Assembly (NCBI GenBank): GCA_035550795.1
Contig: DASZOL010000116.1
Span: forward strand, 30,423 to 94,422
Source: DASRDR01 sp035550795
Lineage (GTDB): Bacteria > Methylomirabilota > Methylomirabilia > Rokubacteriales > DASRDR01
Direction of reading: 5' to 3'
Length of the DNA: 64,000 nucleotides
Under the pieces are notes generated by a model, which was not told the DNA's origin, did no database searches, and worked only from the letters and a program-made list of their open reading frames with translations. This document shows positions 28,609-37,899 of the stretch, piece by piece. A program made the translations under genes and the position numbers. Numbering within the stretch: position 1 is the first letter of the stretch; every line of letters begins with the position of its first letter.

Positions 28609-29442
28609 TCATGCCTGGGCGCCGTGCTCCGCCTGAGCCGTCGGGTCGGAGGTGACCCCGAGCAGCGTCCCGGCGGTCCGGGCGCGATGCTGCGACTTGG
28701 CCAGCTCCCGGACGCGGCCGTCCTCGATCAAGAGGATCCGGTCGGCCACGTGAGCCAGCCGGTCGTCGTGCGTGATCATGACGAACGCGACGCCCTGCTC
28801 CCGGCTCATCTCCCGCATGAGGGCGAAGACCTCCTCGCCGGCGCGGCTGTCGAGGTTCCCTGTCGGCTCGTCGGCCAGTATGATCCCAGGCTCGTTCGCG
28901 AGCGCCCGCACGATGGCGCAGCGCTGGTTCTGGCCGCCGCTCATCTCGCCGGGCCGCTTGTCGAGCTCAGCGTCGAGCCCGACCCGGCGCAGGAGGCCCA
29001 CGACGCGCGCGCGCTGCGCCCCGGTGACGCCCCCGTACCGGATGACGATGGGCATCAGGACGTTCTCCAGGCAGCTGAACTCGTCGAGCAGGTAGTGGAA
29101 CTGAAACACGAAGCCGATCTCGTCGCTCCGAAAGTCGGCCAGCCCATCCTCATCGAGCGTCGCCAGGTCCACGCCGTTGATCACGACGGCGCCGGCCGTG
29201 GGCGTGTCGAGGGCGCCCAGGAGGTTGAGGAGCGTCGTCTTCCCGCTGCCCGACTGGCCGATGATCGCGACGAACTCGCCGGCCCGGATCTCGAGCTCGA
29301 CGCCGTGCAGCACGGGGACCGGCACTTTGCCGGCGTAGGTCTTCCTCAGATCGCGCGTCTCGATCACGACCGGCCCCGGCCGCCCGCTCTCGTCCGTCCG
29401 GCGATCGGGGGGAAGCACGGCCCGCGGCGTTCCGGCGCTCAT
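28609..29442 (-). CDS. MacB/LolD-type ABC transporter ATPase
   Basis: This 277-residue ATPase has Walker A GQSGSGKTT (62-70), signature MSGGQNQRCAIVRAL and Walker B IILADEPTGNLDS; the NLDS ending marks the MacB/LolD/FtsE group. An N-terminal extension of about 25 residues precedes the domain. An Asn replaces the usual residue in SGGQxQR without loss of the core. ATG 29442 overlaps the stop of the permease gene (ATGA). With the adaptor and permease it forms a tripartite-type efflux or lipoprotein-handling machine. Confidence 0.87.
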   Translation of the reverse strand: MSAGTPRAVLPPDRRTDESGRPGPVVIETRDLRKTYAGKVPVPVLHGVELEIRAGEFVAIIGQSGSGKTTLLNLLGALDTPTAGAVVINGVDLATLDEDGLADFRSDEIGFVFQFHYLLDEFSCLENVLMPIVIRYGGVTGAQRARVVGLLRRVGLDAELDKRPGEMSGGQNQRCAIVRALANEPGIILADEPTGNLDSRAGEEVFALMREMSREQGVAFVMITHDDRLAHVADRILLIEDGRVRELAKSQHRARTAGTLLGVTSDPTAQAEHGAQA

Positions 29443-30704
29443 CGCATCACGTCGACCGGGTTCAGCCGCGCGGCCCGCCGGGAGGGCAGGTAGGCGGCCA
29501 AGACCGTCGCGATGATCGCCGCGCCCACCGCCAGGCCGATGTAGGCGGGCAGGATCGCTACCGGGAAGTACTGCTCGGGCGGCTGTCCCGGCCGGTACGC
29601 AGGCTGCTCGATCCGTCCGAGGAAATACACGATGAGCGTCCCGACCGTCGCCCCCACCGTGCTGCCCGCGAGCGCGATCCCGAGGCCCTCGAGGACGAAG
29701 ATCCGGAGGATCTGGCGGCGGCGGGCGCCGATCGCCTTCAGGATGCCGATCTGCTTGGACTTCTGCAGGACCGAGACGATCAGCACCGACGCGATGGCGA
29801 ACGCCGAGGCGACCAGGCTGAACCCCGAGATGAGGTACGCGGTGGCGGCCTGCATCCGGAGACGGTCCAGAAAGACCGGGAACTCACGCGACCACGACCG
29901 TGCCTCGTACGGCACCAGACCCATGATCTGATCCGCGATCTGATCCGCGCGATAGATGTCCCGCAGCTTCACGAAGACGACGTTCACCGCCGTGCCCAGC
30001 CCGAAGAGACTCTGGGCGGTCCGCAGGGTCACATAGGCGTCGCCGCGCCCCTGCCCGCGGCTGTAGATGCCCGCGACCGTGAAGGCGTCGGAGGCGCCCG
30101 TGTTCGACATCAGGCGGACGCGCTCACCCACCGCCAGGTTCAGGTCCTTCGCCAGCTCCGTGTCCACGACGATCTCGTCGCTGGCGAGACCTCGGTACCG
30201 GCCTGCGACCATGTACCTCGAAATCGGCGTGACTTCTTCCTGGAGCGTCGGATCCGCCCCGACGACCCCGACCCCGATCGCGTGGCCCCCCTTGGAGACG
30301 AAGCCCTGCTGGCGGACCACCGGATTGACAAGAATCACGCCCGGCACGGCCCGGATCGTGGCGGCCACGCGCGGCCAGTCATCGATGTCCTTCTGCTGAG
30401 GCGCCAGCTGTTCGAGGCGGCTCGAGCTCGGTCCCGGCGGCGCGCCCGGAACCTCCGCCAGGGGCGTCGGCCGCGGGTCCGCGACGCGGACGGTCACGTG
30501 CGGGATGGCCTCGGTCAGAAGGTCGGTCAGCTTCTGCTGCAGCCCGAAGATCAGCCCCGTGACGAAGATCACGATGATCACCGCCGCGGCGACCGCGCTC
30601 ACGGTCAGCCAGGTCTGACCGCCTCCGGATCGGAGGTGACGCGTGGCCACCCGAATCTCGAATCCCAGTCCCCGGCGGTGCGCACGCGACCGTCCCGAGG
30701 TCAC
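29439..30704 (-). CDS. MacB/LolC-type ABC transporter permease
   Basis: This 421-residue membrane protein has the four-helix MacB layout: one TM near residues 33-55, a large periplasmic domain, then three C-terminal TMs. The FtsX-like coupling region KSKQIGILKAIGARRRQIL and the final RRAARLNPVDVMR are diagnostic. GTG 30704 overlaps the adaptor gene stop in a GTGA junction. It partners with the ATPase downstream; the substrate is unknown. Confidence 0.88.
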   Translation of the reverse strand: MTSGRSRAHRRGLGFEIRVATRHLRSGGGQTWLTVSAVAAAVIIVIFVTGLIFGLQQKLTDLLTEAIPHVTVRVADPRPTPLAEVPGAPPGPSSSRLEQLAPQQKDIDDWPRVAATIRAVPGVILVNPVVRQQGFVSKGGHAIGVGVVGADPTLQEEVTPISRYMVAGRYRGLASDEIVVDTELAKDLNLAVGERVRLMSNTGASDAFTVAGIYSRGQGRGDAYVTLRTAQSLFGLGTAVNVVFVKLRDIYRADQIADQIMGLVPYEARSWSREFPVFLDRLRMQAATAYLISGFSLVASAFAIASVLIVSVLQKSKQIGILKAIGARRRQILRIFVLEGLGIALAGSTVGATVGTLIVYFLGRIEQPAYRPGQPPEQYFPVAILPAYIGLAVGAAIIATVLAAYLPSRRAARLNPVDVMR

Positions 30705-32116
30705 GGCTCCCCTCGCTCCGACGACGACCGAATCCGGAGACGGTCCCCGGGCTGGATCGTGGCCGGATTGGTGATCACGAGGTCGTCGGCGTCAAGCCCG
30801 GCCGCCACCGGGACGCCATCCTTCGTCGGTGGCCGGGTCTGCACCACCTTCTCGACAGCGCGATCGTCCCGCACGACCAAGACGACGTTCCGGTCCGCGA
30901 CGCGGCGGAGCGCTGCGGCCGGCACCAGGAGTCGCCGGGCCGCGGGGTTGGTCACGACGTTGACGTTGACGGTCTGGCCGGGGCGCAGCCAGGCGGGCGG
31001 GTTGACCGGAGCGACCGTCACCGTCACGGTCCCGCGCGTCTGGTCGACCGCCGCCGCGATCTCCCGGACAGATCCAGCGAAGGTGGAGCCAGGGAACGTG
31101 CTGGAGGACACGACGGCGGACTGCCCCAGCGCCAGGTCCGCGAGGTTGCTCTCGTCGACCTCCACGTGGATCTCCATCTCGGTGCTGATGAGCTGCAGTA
31201 CCCCCTGGGACCCGACCATCTGGCCCACTTCGGCGTTGATCGCGGTCACGAGGCCTCCGAAGGGGGCGACCACGACCGCCTCCTGCGCCTGGCGGCGCGC
31301 CACGGCAACGGCGCGCTCGGCCTCCCGGACGCGCTCCCGGGCGATGGCGACGTCCTCCGGGCGCGCGCCCACCTCGAGGGTCCGCAGGCGTGCCTCCTGG
31401 ACGCCGACGTTGGCCTCGGCGGCGGCCACCCCGCCGCCGAAGGCGTGCACCACCCTCTCCGCGACGGCCACCGCCTGGCGCTGGACGGCCACCTGCTGCT
31501 CCGCGACGCGGGACCGGGTGACCGCTTCGTCATGCTCGGCGCGGGCAATGAGCCCTCGCTCGAGCAGCCGCTCGGCCCGCTCCAGCTGGCGGGCGGCCAG
31601 CTCCCGCTCCGCCTGGTGCTGGACCAGCTGGGCCTCCGCCTGGACAACCGTCTGCTCGGCTTGGGCCAGGGATGATCGCTGCTGGGCGAGCTGGGCGCGG
31701 GCCTGCTGGATCGCCGCGGCCGCAGCCTCCAGCTCGGAGGGCAAGGCGCCGCGCGCCACCTGGACCAGGGTGGCCCGGGCCGTCGTCAGCGCGGCTTCCG
31801 CCTGTGCCGCCCGCGCCTCGGCCACGTCGTTCTTCAAGATGGCGAGCCGCTGTCCGCGCGACACCCGGTCGCCTTCGCGGACGAATAGCCGCTCGACGAC
31901 GCCGGCGGCCTGCGACCCCGCCAGCGTCTCGGTCACGCCGCGAACCCGGCCGCTGCTGGCGATCGACTCGGTGACGCTCGCGCGCACCGGCCGGGCCACA
32001 ACCACGTCCTTGGCCCGTTGCCAGCACCAGATCCCGAGACCGAGGGCCAAGCCTCCCAGCAGCAGGCCTGCGGCCAGGATCCAGCGGCGACGCGTTGCCG
32101 GGCCAGTCCTGTCCAT
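30701..32116 (-). CDS. HlyD/MacA-type periplasmic adaptor (membrane fusion) protein
   Basis: This protein of about 471 residues has a single N-terminal TM (WILAAGLLLGGLALGLGIW), a lipoyl-like half-motif, a long Ala/Gln/Glu-rich coiled-coil hairpin (about 85-270), the second lipoyl half (APFGGLVTAINAEVGQMV) and a beta-barrel. It is the first gene of the five-gene operon. I choose ATG 32116; a TTG at 32134 lies inside the -12 box of the predicted promoter and so cannot be translated from that transcript. The predicted mRNA start is only a few bases before the ATG, so the message may be almost leaderless. Confidence 0.85.
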   Translation of the reverse strand: MDRTGPATRRRWILAAGLLLGGLALGLGIWCWQRAKDVVVARPVRASVTESIASSGRVRGVTETLAGSQAAGVVERLFVREGDRVSRGQRLAILKNDVAEARAAQAEAALTTARATLVQVARGALPSELEAAAAAIQQARAQLAQQRSSLAQAEQTVVQAEAQLVQHQAERELAARQLERAERLLERGLIARAEHDEAVTRSRVAEQQVAVQRQAVAVAERVVHAFGGGVAAAEANVGVQEARLRTLEVGARPEDVAIARERVREAERAVAVARRQAQEAVVVAPFGGLVTAINAEVGQMVGSQGVLQLISTEMEIHVEVDESNLADLALGQSAVVSSSTFPGSTFAGSVREIAAAVDQTRGTVTVTVAPVNPPAWLRPGQTVNVNVVTNPAARRLLVPAAALRRVADRNVVLVVRDDRAVEKVVQTRPPTKDGVPVAAGLDADDLVITNPATIQPGDRLRIRSSSERGEP

Positions 32117-32466
32117 CGGGCGGCCAGGCTGCAATGGCGCTGCCAGCGCGGTAACCCAGCGTCCTTCTTGCAGAGTTCCCCCCTGTGCCCGCCCTGCCCC
32201 GGGGCCCAGGACGGCCTCACCCGGGGCGTAGCCGCCCCATTGCCTGAGCCGTGGCGACGCCCGTCAGCGAGCCAGATCGCCGGCGTCCAGCTGACGTGGG
32301 CCAGTTCGGTCTCGGCTTCGTGGCGAGCGGGCTCCTCCGAAGCCGTCGGCCAGGCTGAAGGCCAGGCCGGATGGCTCGATATCCGCTTCGCGCGACGGCC
32401 GCCGGATAACCCGGCCGCTCCGGGGCTCTTCACCGGGCGCCCCTGCTGGGGCCCTGGACCACCCCC
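32117..32466. other. 350-base intergenic region upstream of the efflux operon
   Basis: The only recognisable element is the leftward sigma-54 type promoter at its left end (32130-32145). I see no gene or strong hairpin in the remainder up to the end of the exonuclease III gene. Confidence 0.5.
32130..32145 (-). promoter_or_regulatory. Sigma-54 type -24/-12 promoter for the adaptor/ABC/Mg/ZIP operon
   Basis: Read leftward, the site is TGGCAG-CGCCA-TTGCA, with GG-N10-GC exact. The predicted start near 32119 leaves about three bases before the adaptor ATG at 32116. Confidence 0.68.
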
Positions 32467-33342
32467 TCAGCGCGGGCGGCGGGCGGCGATCCGCGCCTCG
32501 GCCGCCGTCCACCCCGCGTCGAAGGGCTGCCCGGGCCGGTCGAGGTCGATCGTGACGGGGGCATGATCGGACGGGAGCGGCTTTCCCTTGCGCGCCTCGC
32601 GATCGATCTCGGCCCACACGACCCGCTCGGCGACGGGGCGGGTGACAAGCAAGTGATCGATGCGCATGCCGTAGTTCTTGTGGAACTGCCCCGCCCGATA
32701 GTCCCACCACGAGTAGCGGTCGGGCTCGCGATGCTGCTGGCGGTAGGCGTCGACGAGGCCCCACTCACAGAGCCGGGCAAAGGCGAGTCGTTCCGGCTCC
32801 GACACGTGGGTCCCCCCGTGGCAGGCCTGGGGATCCCAGACGTCCGCGTCGGTCGGAGCGACGTTGAAGTCGCCGCCCAGCACCAGGAGCTCGTGCGGGT
32901 CTCGTGCCTCGGCGAGCCAGCGGCTCAGCCGTCCGAACCAGGCGAGCTTGGCCTCGTAGAAGCGGGACCCGACCGTCCGCCCGTTGGGGGCGTAGAGACT
33001 GGCGACGCGAACGCCTCCGCAGACGGCCGATATCATGCGAGCCTCGGCGAGTGGCTCGTCGTCGCCGACGTCCGGCGTCGTCGACGGGCGGAGCGGCTCT
33101 CCGAAGTTGATCACCGCCTCGCTCAAGCCTACGCGGCTGGCGATGGCCACGCCGTTCCAGCGGCCCTCGCCGTGATGCGCCAGCTCGTAACCGGCGCGGC
33201 TGAACGCCTCGGCCGGGGCATCGGCGTCCCCCAGCTTGGTCTCCTGCAGGAGCAGCACCTCGGGCCGGGCTCGCTCGAGCCACCATTCCACCTTCTCCAG
33301 GCGAGCCTTCAGCGAGTTGACGTTCCAGGTCGCGATCCGCAT
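32467..33342 (-). CDS. xthA: Exodeoxyribonuclease III
   Basis: This 291-residue AP endonuclease/3'-5' exonuclease acts in base-excision repair. Motifs are MRIATWNVNSLKAR, LLLQETKLGD (metal Glu), YAPNGRT, LVLGGDFNVAPTDADVWDP and the terminal LPSDHAPVTIDL with the catalytic Asp-His. The start at 33342 begins exactly at the family N-terminus; a GTG at 33354 would add four residues. It stands alone, leftward, near a NUDIX gene that may also serve oxidative damage control. Confidence 0.92.
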   Translation of the reverse strand: MRIATWNVNSLKARLEKVEWWLERARPEVLLLQETKLGDADAPAEAFSRAGYELAHHGEGRWNGVAIASRVGLSEAVINFGEPLRPSTTPDVGDDEPLAEARMISAVCGGVRVASLYAPNGRTVGSRFYEAKLAWFGRLSRWLAEARDPHELLVLGGDFNVAPTDADVWDPQACHGGTHVSEPERLAFARLCEWGLVDAYRQQHREPDRYSWWDYRAGQFHKNYGMRIDHLLVTRPVAERVVWAEIDREARKGKPLPSDHAPVTIDLDRPGQPFDAGWTAAEARIAARRPR

Positions 33343-33404
33343 CCTCGTCACCACCAGTTCATGCGCCGCGGGAGGTCCCCGGGGCGCGCTCGGTCAAGAC
33401 TCAA

Positions 33405-33893
33405 CTACCGCCCCATCGTCTCACCCGCGCCCCGGCCCAGAAGCTGACAGAGCTGATCCAGGAAGCCACGCTGTCCCTTGATGATCCGATCGCGAGCCTC
33501 GTCGATCGCGAACCAGGCAGCGCGGTCAACCTCCGGAAATTCCTGCACGCGCCCCGAGCGCGGCGGCCACTCCGTCGCGAACGTGTTGCTCCTGATCGCC
33601 GTCGCGTCGCAGTCCCCTTCGACCGTCCATGCCTCGATGGTCTTGCCACCGGGCTGCTTGATCGGCACCAGGGGCAGAAAGTCACCCGACATCTCGATGC
33701 CGGTTTCCTCGGCGAACTCGCGTCGGGCCGCGGCGAGCGGGTCCTCGTCAGGCGAACGCTCGCCCTTGGGAATCGACCAGGCGCCCAGGTCCTTCGCCTG
33801 CCAGAAGGGGCCTCCCGGGTGGACCAGGAAGACCTCGCAAGCGCCCACCCTCCTCCGGTAGACCAGCAGGCCCGCGCTACGCTTGCCGGGCAC
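33405..33893 (-). CDS. NUDIX hydrolase (small NTP pyrophosphohydrolase type)
   Basis: This 162-residue enzyme opens RSAGLLVYRRR. The NUDIX box spans GERSPDEDPLAAARREFAEETGIE in register: Gly, then REFAEETGI for REXXEEXG. Preceding residues (LGAWSIPKGE) match the group that acts on diadenosine polyphosphates or oxidised nucleotides. I chose GTG 33893 because family similarity starts there; the much longer open frame upstream is Arg/Gly-rich and unlike a protein. Confidence 0.8.
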   Translation of the reverse strand: MPGKRSAGLLVYRRRVGACEVFLVHPGGPFWQAKDLGAWSIPKGERSPDEDPLAAARREFAEETGIEMSGDFLPLVPIKQPGGKTIEAWTVEGDCDATAIRSNTFATEWPPRSGRVQEFPEVDRAAWFAIDEARDRIIKGQRGFLDQLCQLLGRGAGETMGR

Positions 33894-34075
33894 GCTCTCG
33901 GATCGCGGGACGGCACCCCGCGGGCGCCGGCGGCCAGCGTAGCCTGGCGGCGGCCTCGGGGTAGGCACATGCCGCGCTTCCGATCCCCCGCCCGCCAATC
34001 GGGCTCGCCACCGGGCGCGTCGCGAAGGCACTCGGCCAGGCAGTCGACCCGCGGAGCTGGCGCACCGGGGCTCTC

Positions 34076-34303
34076 CTACGCGGGCTCGCGGCCCAGGTCT
34101 TCCTCGATATCCTCCTGCGACCGTCGACACTGATCACACCGTGTCCGAACCCACACGTTCCCTTCCTCGTCTTCGGGGCCTCCACTCTCGGCATGAATCA
34201 ACCCGCCACACACGCAGGCCTCCGGGTACTCCTCGACGCACTTGGGACATCGTGCGTCCCCGACGTGGTGGATCTCTTCCTCTTCAACCGCGAAGAACTG
34301 CAT
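34076..34303 (-). CDS. Small cysteine-rich, probable zinc-binding protein
   Basis: This 75-residue acidic protein has three Cys pairs: CPKC, CVCG and CDQC, consistent with one or two zinc knuckles, plus a Glu-rich N-terminus (FAVEEEEIHHVGD). Start ATG 34303 is well supported by GGAGGAG upstream. I do not recognise a named family. It could be a regulatory or RNA-binding zinc ribbon. Confidence 0.65.
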   Translation of the reverse strand: MQFFAVEEEEIHHVGDARCPKCVEEYPEACVCGGLIHAESGGPEDEEGNVWVRTRCDQCRRSQEDIEEDLGREPA

Positions 34304-34525
34304 GGCTGCTCCTCCATTCTCGTGGCGCCTCCAGCCGTGCGACCGCCGTGCCGGTGAGCCGCCCGTCGAACCGTTGGTCCCTAGCCCTCCAGCTCCGTGC
34401 GCCGGAGCGGCATCCGCGCCCAGCCCAGCCGCCCGGCCTGCCGCCTCCGCGCTCCGGCCACCGCGACGGGCGTCGAGAGGGGATGCGAGGCCGGGTGCGA
34501 GACCAAGAGCACCGGCGCCGGACAT

Positions 34526-35446
34526 TTACCCGCCGCCCCGCCGGATCAGCTTCCCCGGAAACAGGGACGAGCATGCCATCACGTGCGTGATGGCATCGCG
34601 ATCGTACTCGTCGTTCGAGCGGTAGGCGGCGAAGTGGCGCTGCAGCGCCCGGACCCGATCGAGATGCGCCCCGACCGCCTGGAGCCCGACCGATACCCCG
34701 TAGTTCGTGAACGCGAACCTCACATCCCGCAGGCGAGGCTCGCGACAGAAGTACCCGGGCGGATCGACCCACATCCGGTCGAGCGTCGCGAGCGCGCGCT
34801 CGCGCAGGACCCGAGCCCAGGTCGCACCGGGGACGAAGTGCGACATCCACAGGATCATCCCCAGGCCAAGGTCCTGGGTAATCTCCAGATCCCGGTACAG
34901 CCGCTGCACCAAGCCCTGCATGTCCCGGATTTCCCCGGCAAGCTCGTCCTCGCCCAAGAGCCGGTAGACGACGTAGCCGTGGAACGGGTCGAGCGCGCCA
35001 AACCCCGGGTAAGGGCCGCTCAGGTCCTCGCGCATCTTCCAGATCACGCCGATCCCCGGGCGGACGAAGGGAGAATGGATCTGGCGAACCAGCCCGATCG
35101 CCTGCTGGCGATACGCCGGCCGCTTCTCCGCGAGAACGTGGAGCGCGAACAGCCACATCGCGAGGTAGTGGAAGTACTGTCCGTCGCGATCGGGGGCCTC
35201 ACCGATGCGGATGCCGCGCGGCCGCCCGAGCACCCGCGCAACCTCCGCCACCACCCACTCCGCCGCATCCAGGTACCGGTCGTCCCGCATCTCCTCGGCG
35301 AGCGACACGAGCAGCACCACGCCGAATGCATCGGTCCACAAATAGCGCGACCCGTTCGGCCAGATCTGCTCTTGGCGCATCCACTCGAGCTTACGCAGCG
35401 TCTCCTGGATCTCCGGCCGCAACCCCCCGGCTCCCGAAGTCTCCAT
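34526..35446 (-). CDS. Uncharacterised all-helical protein of 306 residues
   Basis: The protein has no signal peptide. Its repeated amphipathic helices are rich in Trp, Tyr, Phe, His and Arg (for example FHYLAMWLFALHVLAEKRPAY and FVPGATWARVLRERALATLD). The spacing of these helices recalls alpha/alpha-barrel folds of the glycosidase or terpene-cyclase kind, but I see no catalytic motif that settles it. ATG 35446 has a strong GGAGGTGG upstream, and codon use matches its neighbours, so the gene is real. The function is unknown. Confidence 0.6.
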   Translation of the reverse strand: METSGAGGLRPEIQETLRKLEWMRQEQIWPNGSRYLWTDAFGVVLLVSLAEEMRDDRYLDAAEWVVAEVARVLGRPRGIRIGEAPDRDGQYFHYLAMWLFALHVLAEKRPAYRQQAIGLVRQIHSPFVRPGIGVIWKMREDLSGPYPGFGALDPFHGYVVYRLLGEDELAGEIRDMQGLVQRLYRDLEITQDLGLGMILWMSHFVPGATWARVLRERALATLDRMWVDPPGYFCREPRLRDVRFAFTNYGVSVGLQAVGAHLDRVRALQRHFAAYRSNDEYDRDAITHVMACSSLFPGKLIRRGGG

Positions 35447-35577
35447 CCCACCTCCGGACGGCGCGAGGGCGCATCCGCGCCGCCGCCGTGCGGATCTCGT
35501 CCACTGCTCGGACCGTCCCCGCGGACCGGGCCTCGCTGCCGGACCTCCTCCTCCAGCCGACCGCACGGCACGCCACC

Positions 35578-36558
35578 CTAGAAGGCGAGCGTTTGCCGGG
35601 CGGCAGCCAGCACGCGAGCCACATCGGGAAGGTTCGCCCGCTCTCGCGCGAACCCGACGAACGGCACGTCGTGCCCGGCCACGCGCGCGATGGGCGCCTG
35701 GAGCGCGAGAAAGGCCCCTTCCATGATCGACGCGGCGATCTCAGCCCCGGGGCCGAAGCTCTTCGGAGCCTCGTGCACCACGACGGCTCGCCCCGTCTTG
35801 CCGACGGACGTGGCCAGGGTCGCCCGGTCGAGGGGCGAGAGCGTCAGGAGGTCGACCACTTCGGCCTCCACGCCATCCTCCGCCCGGAGCTGGTCCGCGA
35901 CCTCGAGGACCACGCGGATCATGGCGCCGTACGCGATGAGCGTCAGGGCGCGGCCTTCGCGCAGCACTTGCGCGCGGCCGAGAGGCAGCGACTCGATCTC
36001 GTCGGGGACCTCCTCGGGGCCGCCGTGGTAGAGCGACTTGGCCTCGAAGAAGACCACGGGGTCCGGATGCCGGAGGGCGCTTACCAGAAGCGCCCTCGCG
36101 GTGCGCGGACCGGACGGGATCACCATCGTGAGCCCGGGGATGTGCGCGTAGAACTGCTCCTCCGATTCCGAGTGGTGCTCGAGCGCGCGAACGCCGCCCC
36201 CATACGGCATCCGGATCACCATGGACACGGCGAAGCGCCCCTGGGACCGCATGCGGTAGCGCGCGGCGTGATTCTCGATCTGGTGGAAGCACTGGAACGC
36301 GAACCCAGAGAACTGGATCTCGCAGACGGGCTTGAGCCCGTAGAGCGCCATCCCGATCGATACGCCGATGATCGCCGACTCGGCCAGAGGACTGTCCATC
36401 ACCCGCTTCGCGCCGAACGCCGCGTGAAGCCCGTCCGTCACCCGGAAGACGCCGCCGTCGATCCCCACGTCCTCGCCGATGACCAGCACGTCCGAGTCGC
36501 GCTCCATCTCCTGGCGCAGCGCCAGGTTGAGCGCCTTGACCATGTTGAGCTTGCTCAC
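35578..36558 (-). CDS. 2-oxoacid dehydrogenase E1 component, beta subunit
   Basis: This 326-residue protein is the usual length for a PdhB/AcoB/BkdB-type subunit. Motifs include DVLVIGEDVGIDGGVFRVT, DSPLAESAIIGVSIGMAL, EIQFSGFAFQCFHQI, RMPYGGGVRALEHHSESEE and the C-terminal transketolase domain (LIAYGAMIRVVLEVADQL). With the alpha subunit it binds thiamine diphosphate and decarboxylates pyruvate, acetoin or a branched 2-oxoacid. GTG 36558 overlaps the alpha stop (GTGA). No E2 or E3 gene follows, so the rest of the complex is elsewhere. Confidence 0.88.
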   Translation of the reverse strand: MSKLNMVKALNLALRQEMERDSDVLVIGEDVGIDGGVFRVTDGLHAAFGAKRVMDSPLAESAIIGVSIGMALYGLKPVCEIQFSGFAFQCFHQIENHAARYRMRSQGRFAVSMVIRMPYGGGVRALEHHSESEEQFYAHIPGLTMVIPSGPRTARALLVSALRHPDPVVFFEAKSLYHGGPEEVPDEIESLPLGRAQVLREGRALTLIAYGAMIRVVLEVADQLRAEDGVEAEVVDLLTLSPLDRATLATSVGKTGRAVVVHEAPKSFGPGAEIAASIMEGAFLALQAPIARVAGHDVPFVGFARERANLPDVARVLAAARQTLAF

Positions 36559-37688
36559 TGTCGCGGCATCCGCTGACCGCGCATCGGCGGTGACGGCGGT
36601 CCCTCGACAGGGGGCCGGGGCCGCCCGTCCCTGAGCCACCGGGCCATCGCATCGCGCTGACGCTGGAGCTCCGGCGGCGGCTGCCCGTAGGCGTGGTCGA
36701 ACATCCGCAGGGGATCGGGCGGCGGGACGGCCTCGAAGCGCTCCACCGCCGCCCCGATCTCGGCGTCGACCTCTTGCTCCACCCCCTCGTCGAGGAGCCC
36801 GCGCGTCCGGAGGTAGCCCGTGAAGCGGGTCAGGGGGTCCTTGCGCTCCCACGCGGCGAGCTCCTCCGCCGAGCGATACCGCGTCGGGTCGTCGGCCGTC
36901 GTGTGGACTGAGAGCCGGTACGTCACGCATTCGATCAGCGTGGGACCACCGCCGGCGCGCGCTCGCTCGACCGCCTCGCGACTGGCGGCCGCCACGGCCA
37001 GGACGTCATTGCCATCCACCTGAATCCCGGGAAGGCCGTATGCCAATGCCTTGCCGGCGAGCGTGCGGGAGTGCGTCTGCTTCTTCAGCGGAACTGAAAT
37101 GGCCCACTGGTTGTTCTGACAGACGAAGACGATCGGCACCTGCCAGACCCCTGCAACGTTGAGCGCCTCGTGAAAGTCCCCCTCGGACGTCGCCCCGTCG
37201 CCGAAGAAGACCATGACGACCGCCGGATCGGCGCGGTACTGCGCAGCGTAGGCAAGCCCCACGGCGTGGGGAAGCTGAGTCGCCACCGGGATCGTGATGG
37301 GCAGATCACGCTGGTCCGGAGCCGGCTGACCGCCTTCGAGGTAGCCCGAGAAGAACAGGAGGAGCTTCTCGATCGGCCAGCCGCGCCAGACCATGGCGGC
37401 CGTCTCGCGGAAGGACGGGACCATCCAGTCGGTCGGGTGGAGGCAGAAGGCACTCCCGAGTTGTGAGGCCTCCTGGCCCTTGATCGGGGCGAACGTTCCG
37501 ATGCGCCCCTGGCGCTGCAGCCGAAGCATCCGCTCGTCGAGGCGACGGCCGAGCACCATGGCCCGGTAAAGACGCTTCAGGTCGGTCGGCGAGAAGTGAG
37601 GCTCAAGGGCCTCGTCCACCCGGCCGTCGGCGTCAAGGATGGAGAGGTACTCGACCGTGAATTGTGGCGCGATCGGGATGCGCGGCAT
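36555..37688 (-). CDS. 2-oxoacid dehydrogenase E1 component, alpha subunit
   Basis: This 377-residue TPP-dependent subunit contains the complete thiamine-diphosphate motif GDGATSEGDFHEALNVAG through QNNQWAIS, plus the phosphorylation-loop-like HTTADDPTRYRS. The N-terminus (FTVEYLSILDADGRVDE) resembles pyruvate dehydrogenase alpha of Gram-positive and soil bacteria. The C-terminus has a proline/arginine-rich tail after RWLRDG. ATG 37688 has GGGAG upstream. It is the first gene of a two-gene operon with the beta subunit. Confidence 0.88.
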   Translation of the reverse strand: MPRIPIAPQFTVEYLSILDADGRVDEALEPHFSPTDLKRLYRAMVLGRRLDERMLRLQRQGRIGTFAPIKGQEASQLGSAFCLHPTDWMVPSFRETAAMVWRGWPIEKLLLFFSGYLEGGQPAPDQRDLPITIPVATQLPHAVGLAYAAQYRADPAVVMVFFGDGATSEGDFHEALNVAGVWQVPIVFVCQNNQWAISVPLKKQTHSRTLAGKALAYGLPGIQVDGNDVLAVAAASREAVERARAGGGPTLIECVTYRLSVHTTADDPTRYRSAEELAAWERKDPLTRFTGYLRTRGLLDEGVEQEVDAEIGAAVERFEAVPPPDPLRMFDHAYGQPPPELQRQRDAMARWLRDGRPRPPVEGPPSPPMRGQRMPRQ

Positions 37689-37899
37689 GGCTCCCGAGCC
37701 TGATGGGTGACAGTGGAACTAGCAGTGCCCGCCCCGCCCGGGGTGGTCCGGCAAGTCCCAGGAACGAGGATAGCCGATCCGGCCGGGGGTCACCAGGGGG
37801 TAAACGTGCGCCGCGTGCCCGGGCGCTCTGCAGCGGGCCGGCTCCGCGCTCAGCCGGCCACTCGCTGCTCCGTTCGTGGCTCCGCCACTCCCGACCGGA

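Noticed and set aside
30282..32231. Rightward open frame opposite the efflux genes
   Set aside because: Ser/Arg/Thr-rich shadow of the adaptor and permease genes.
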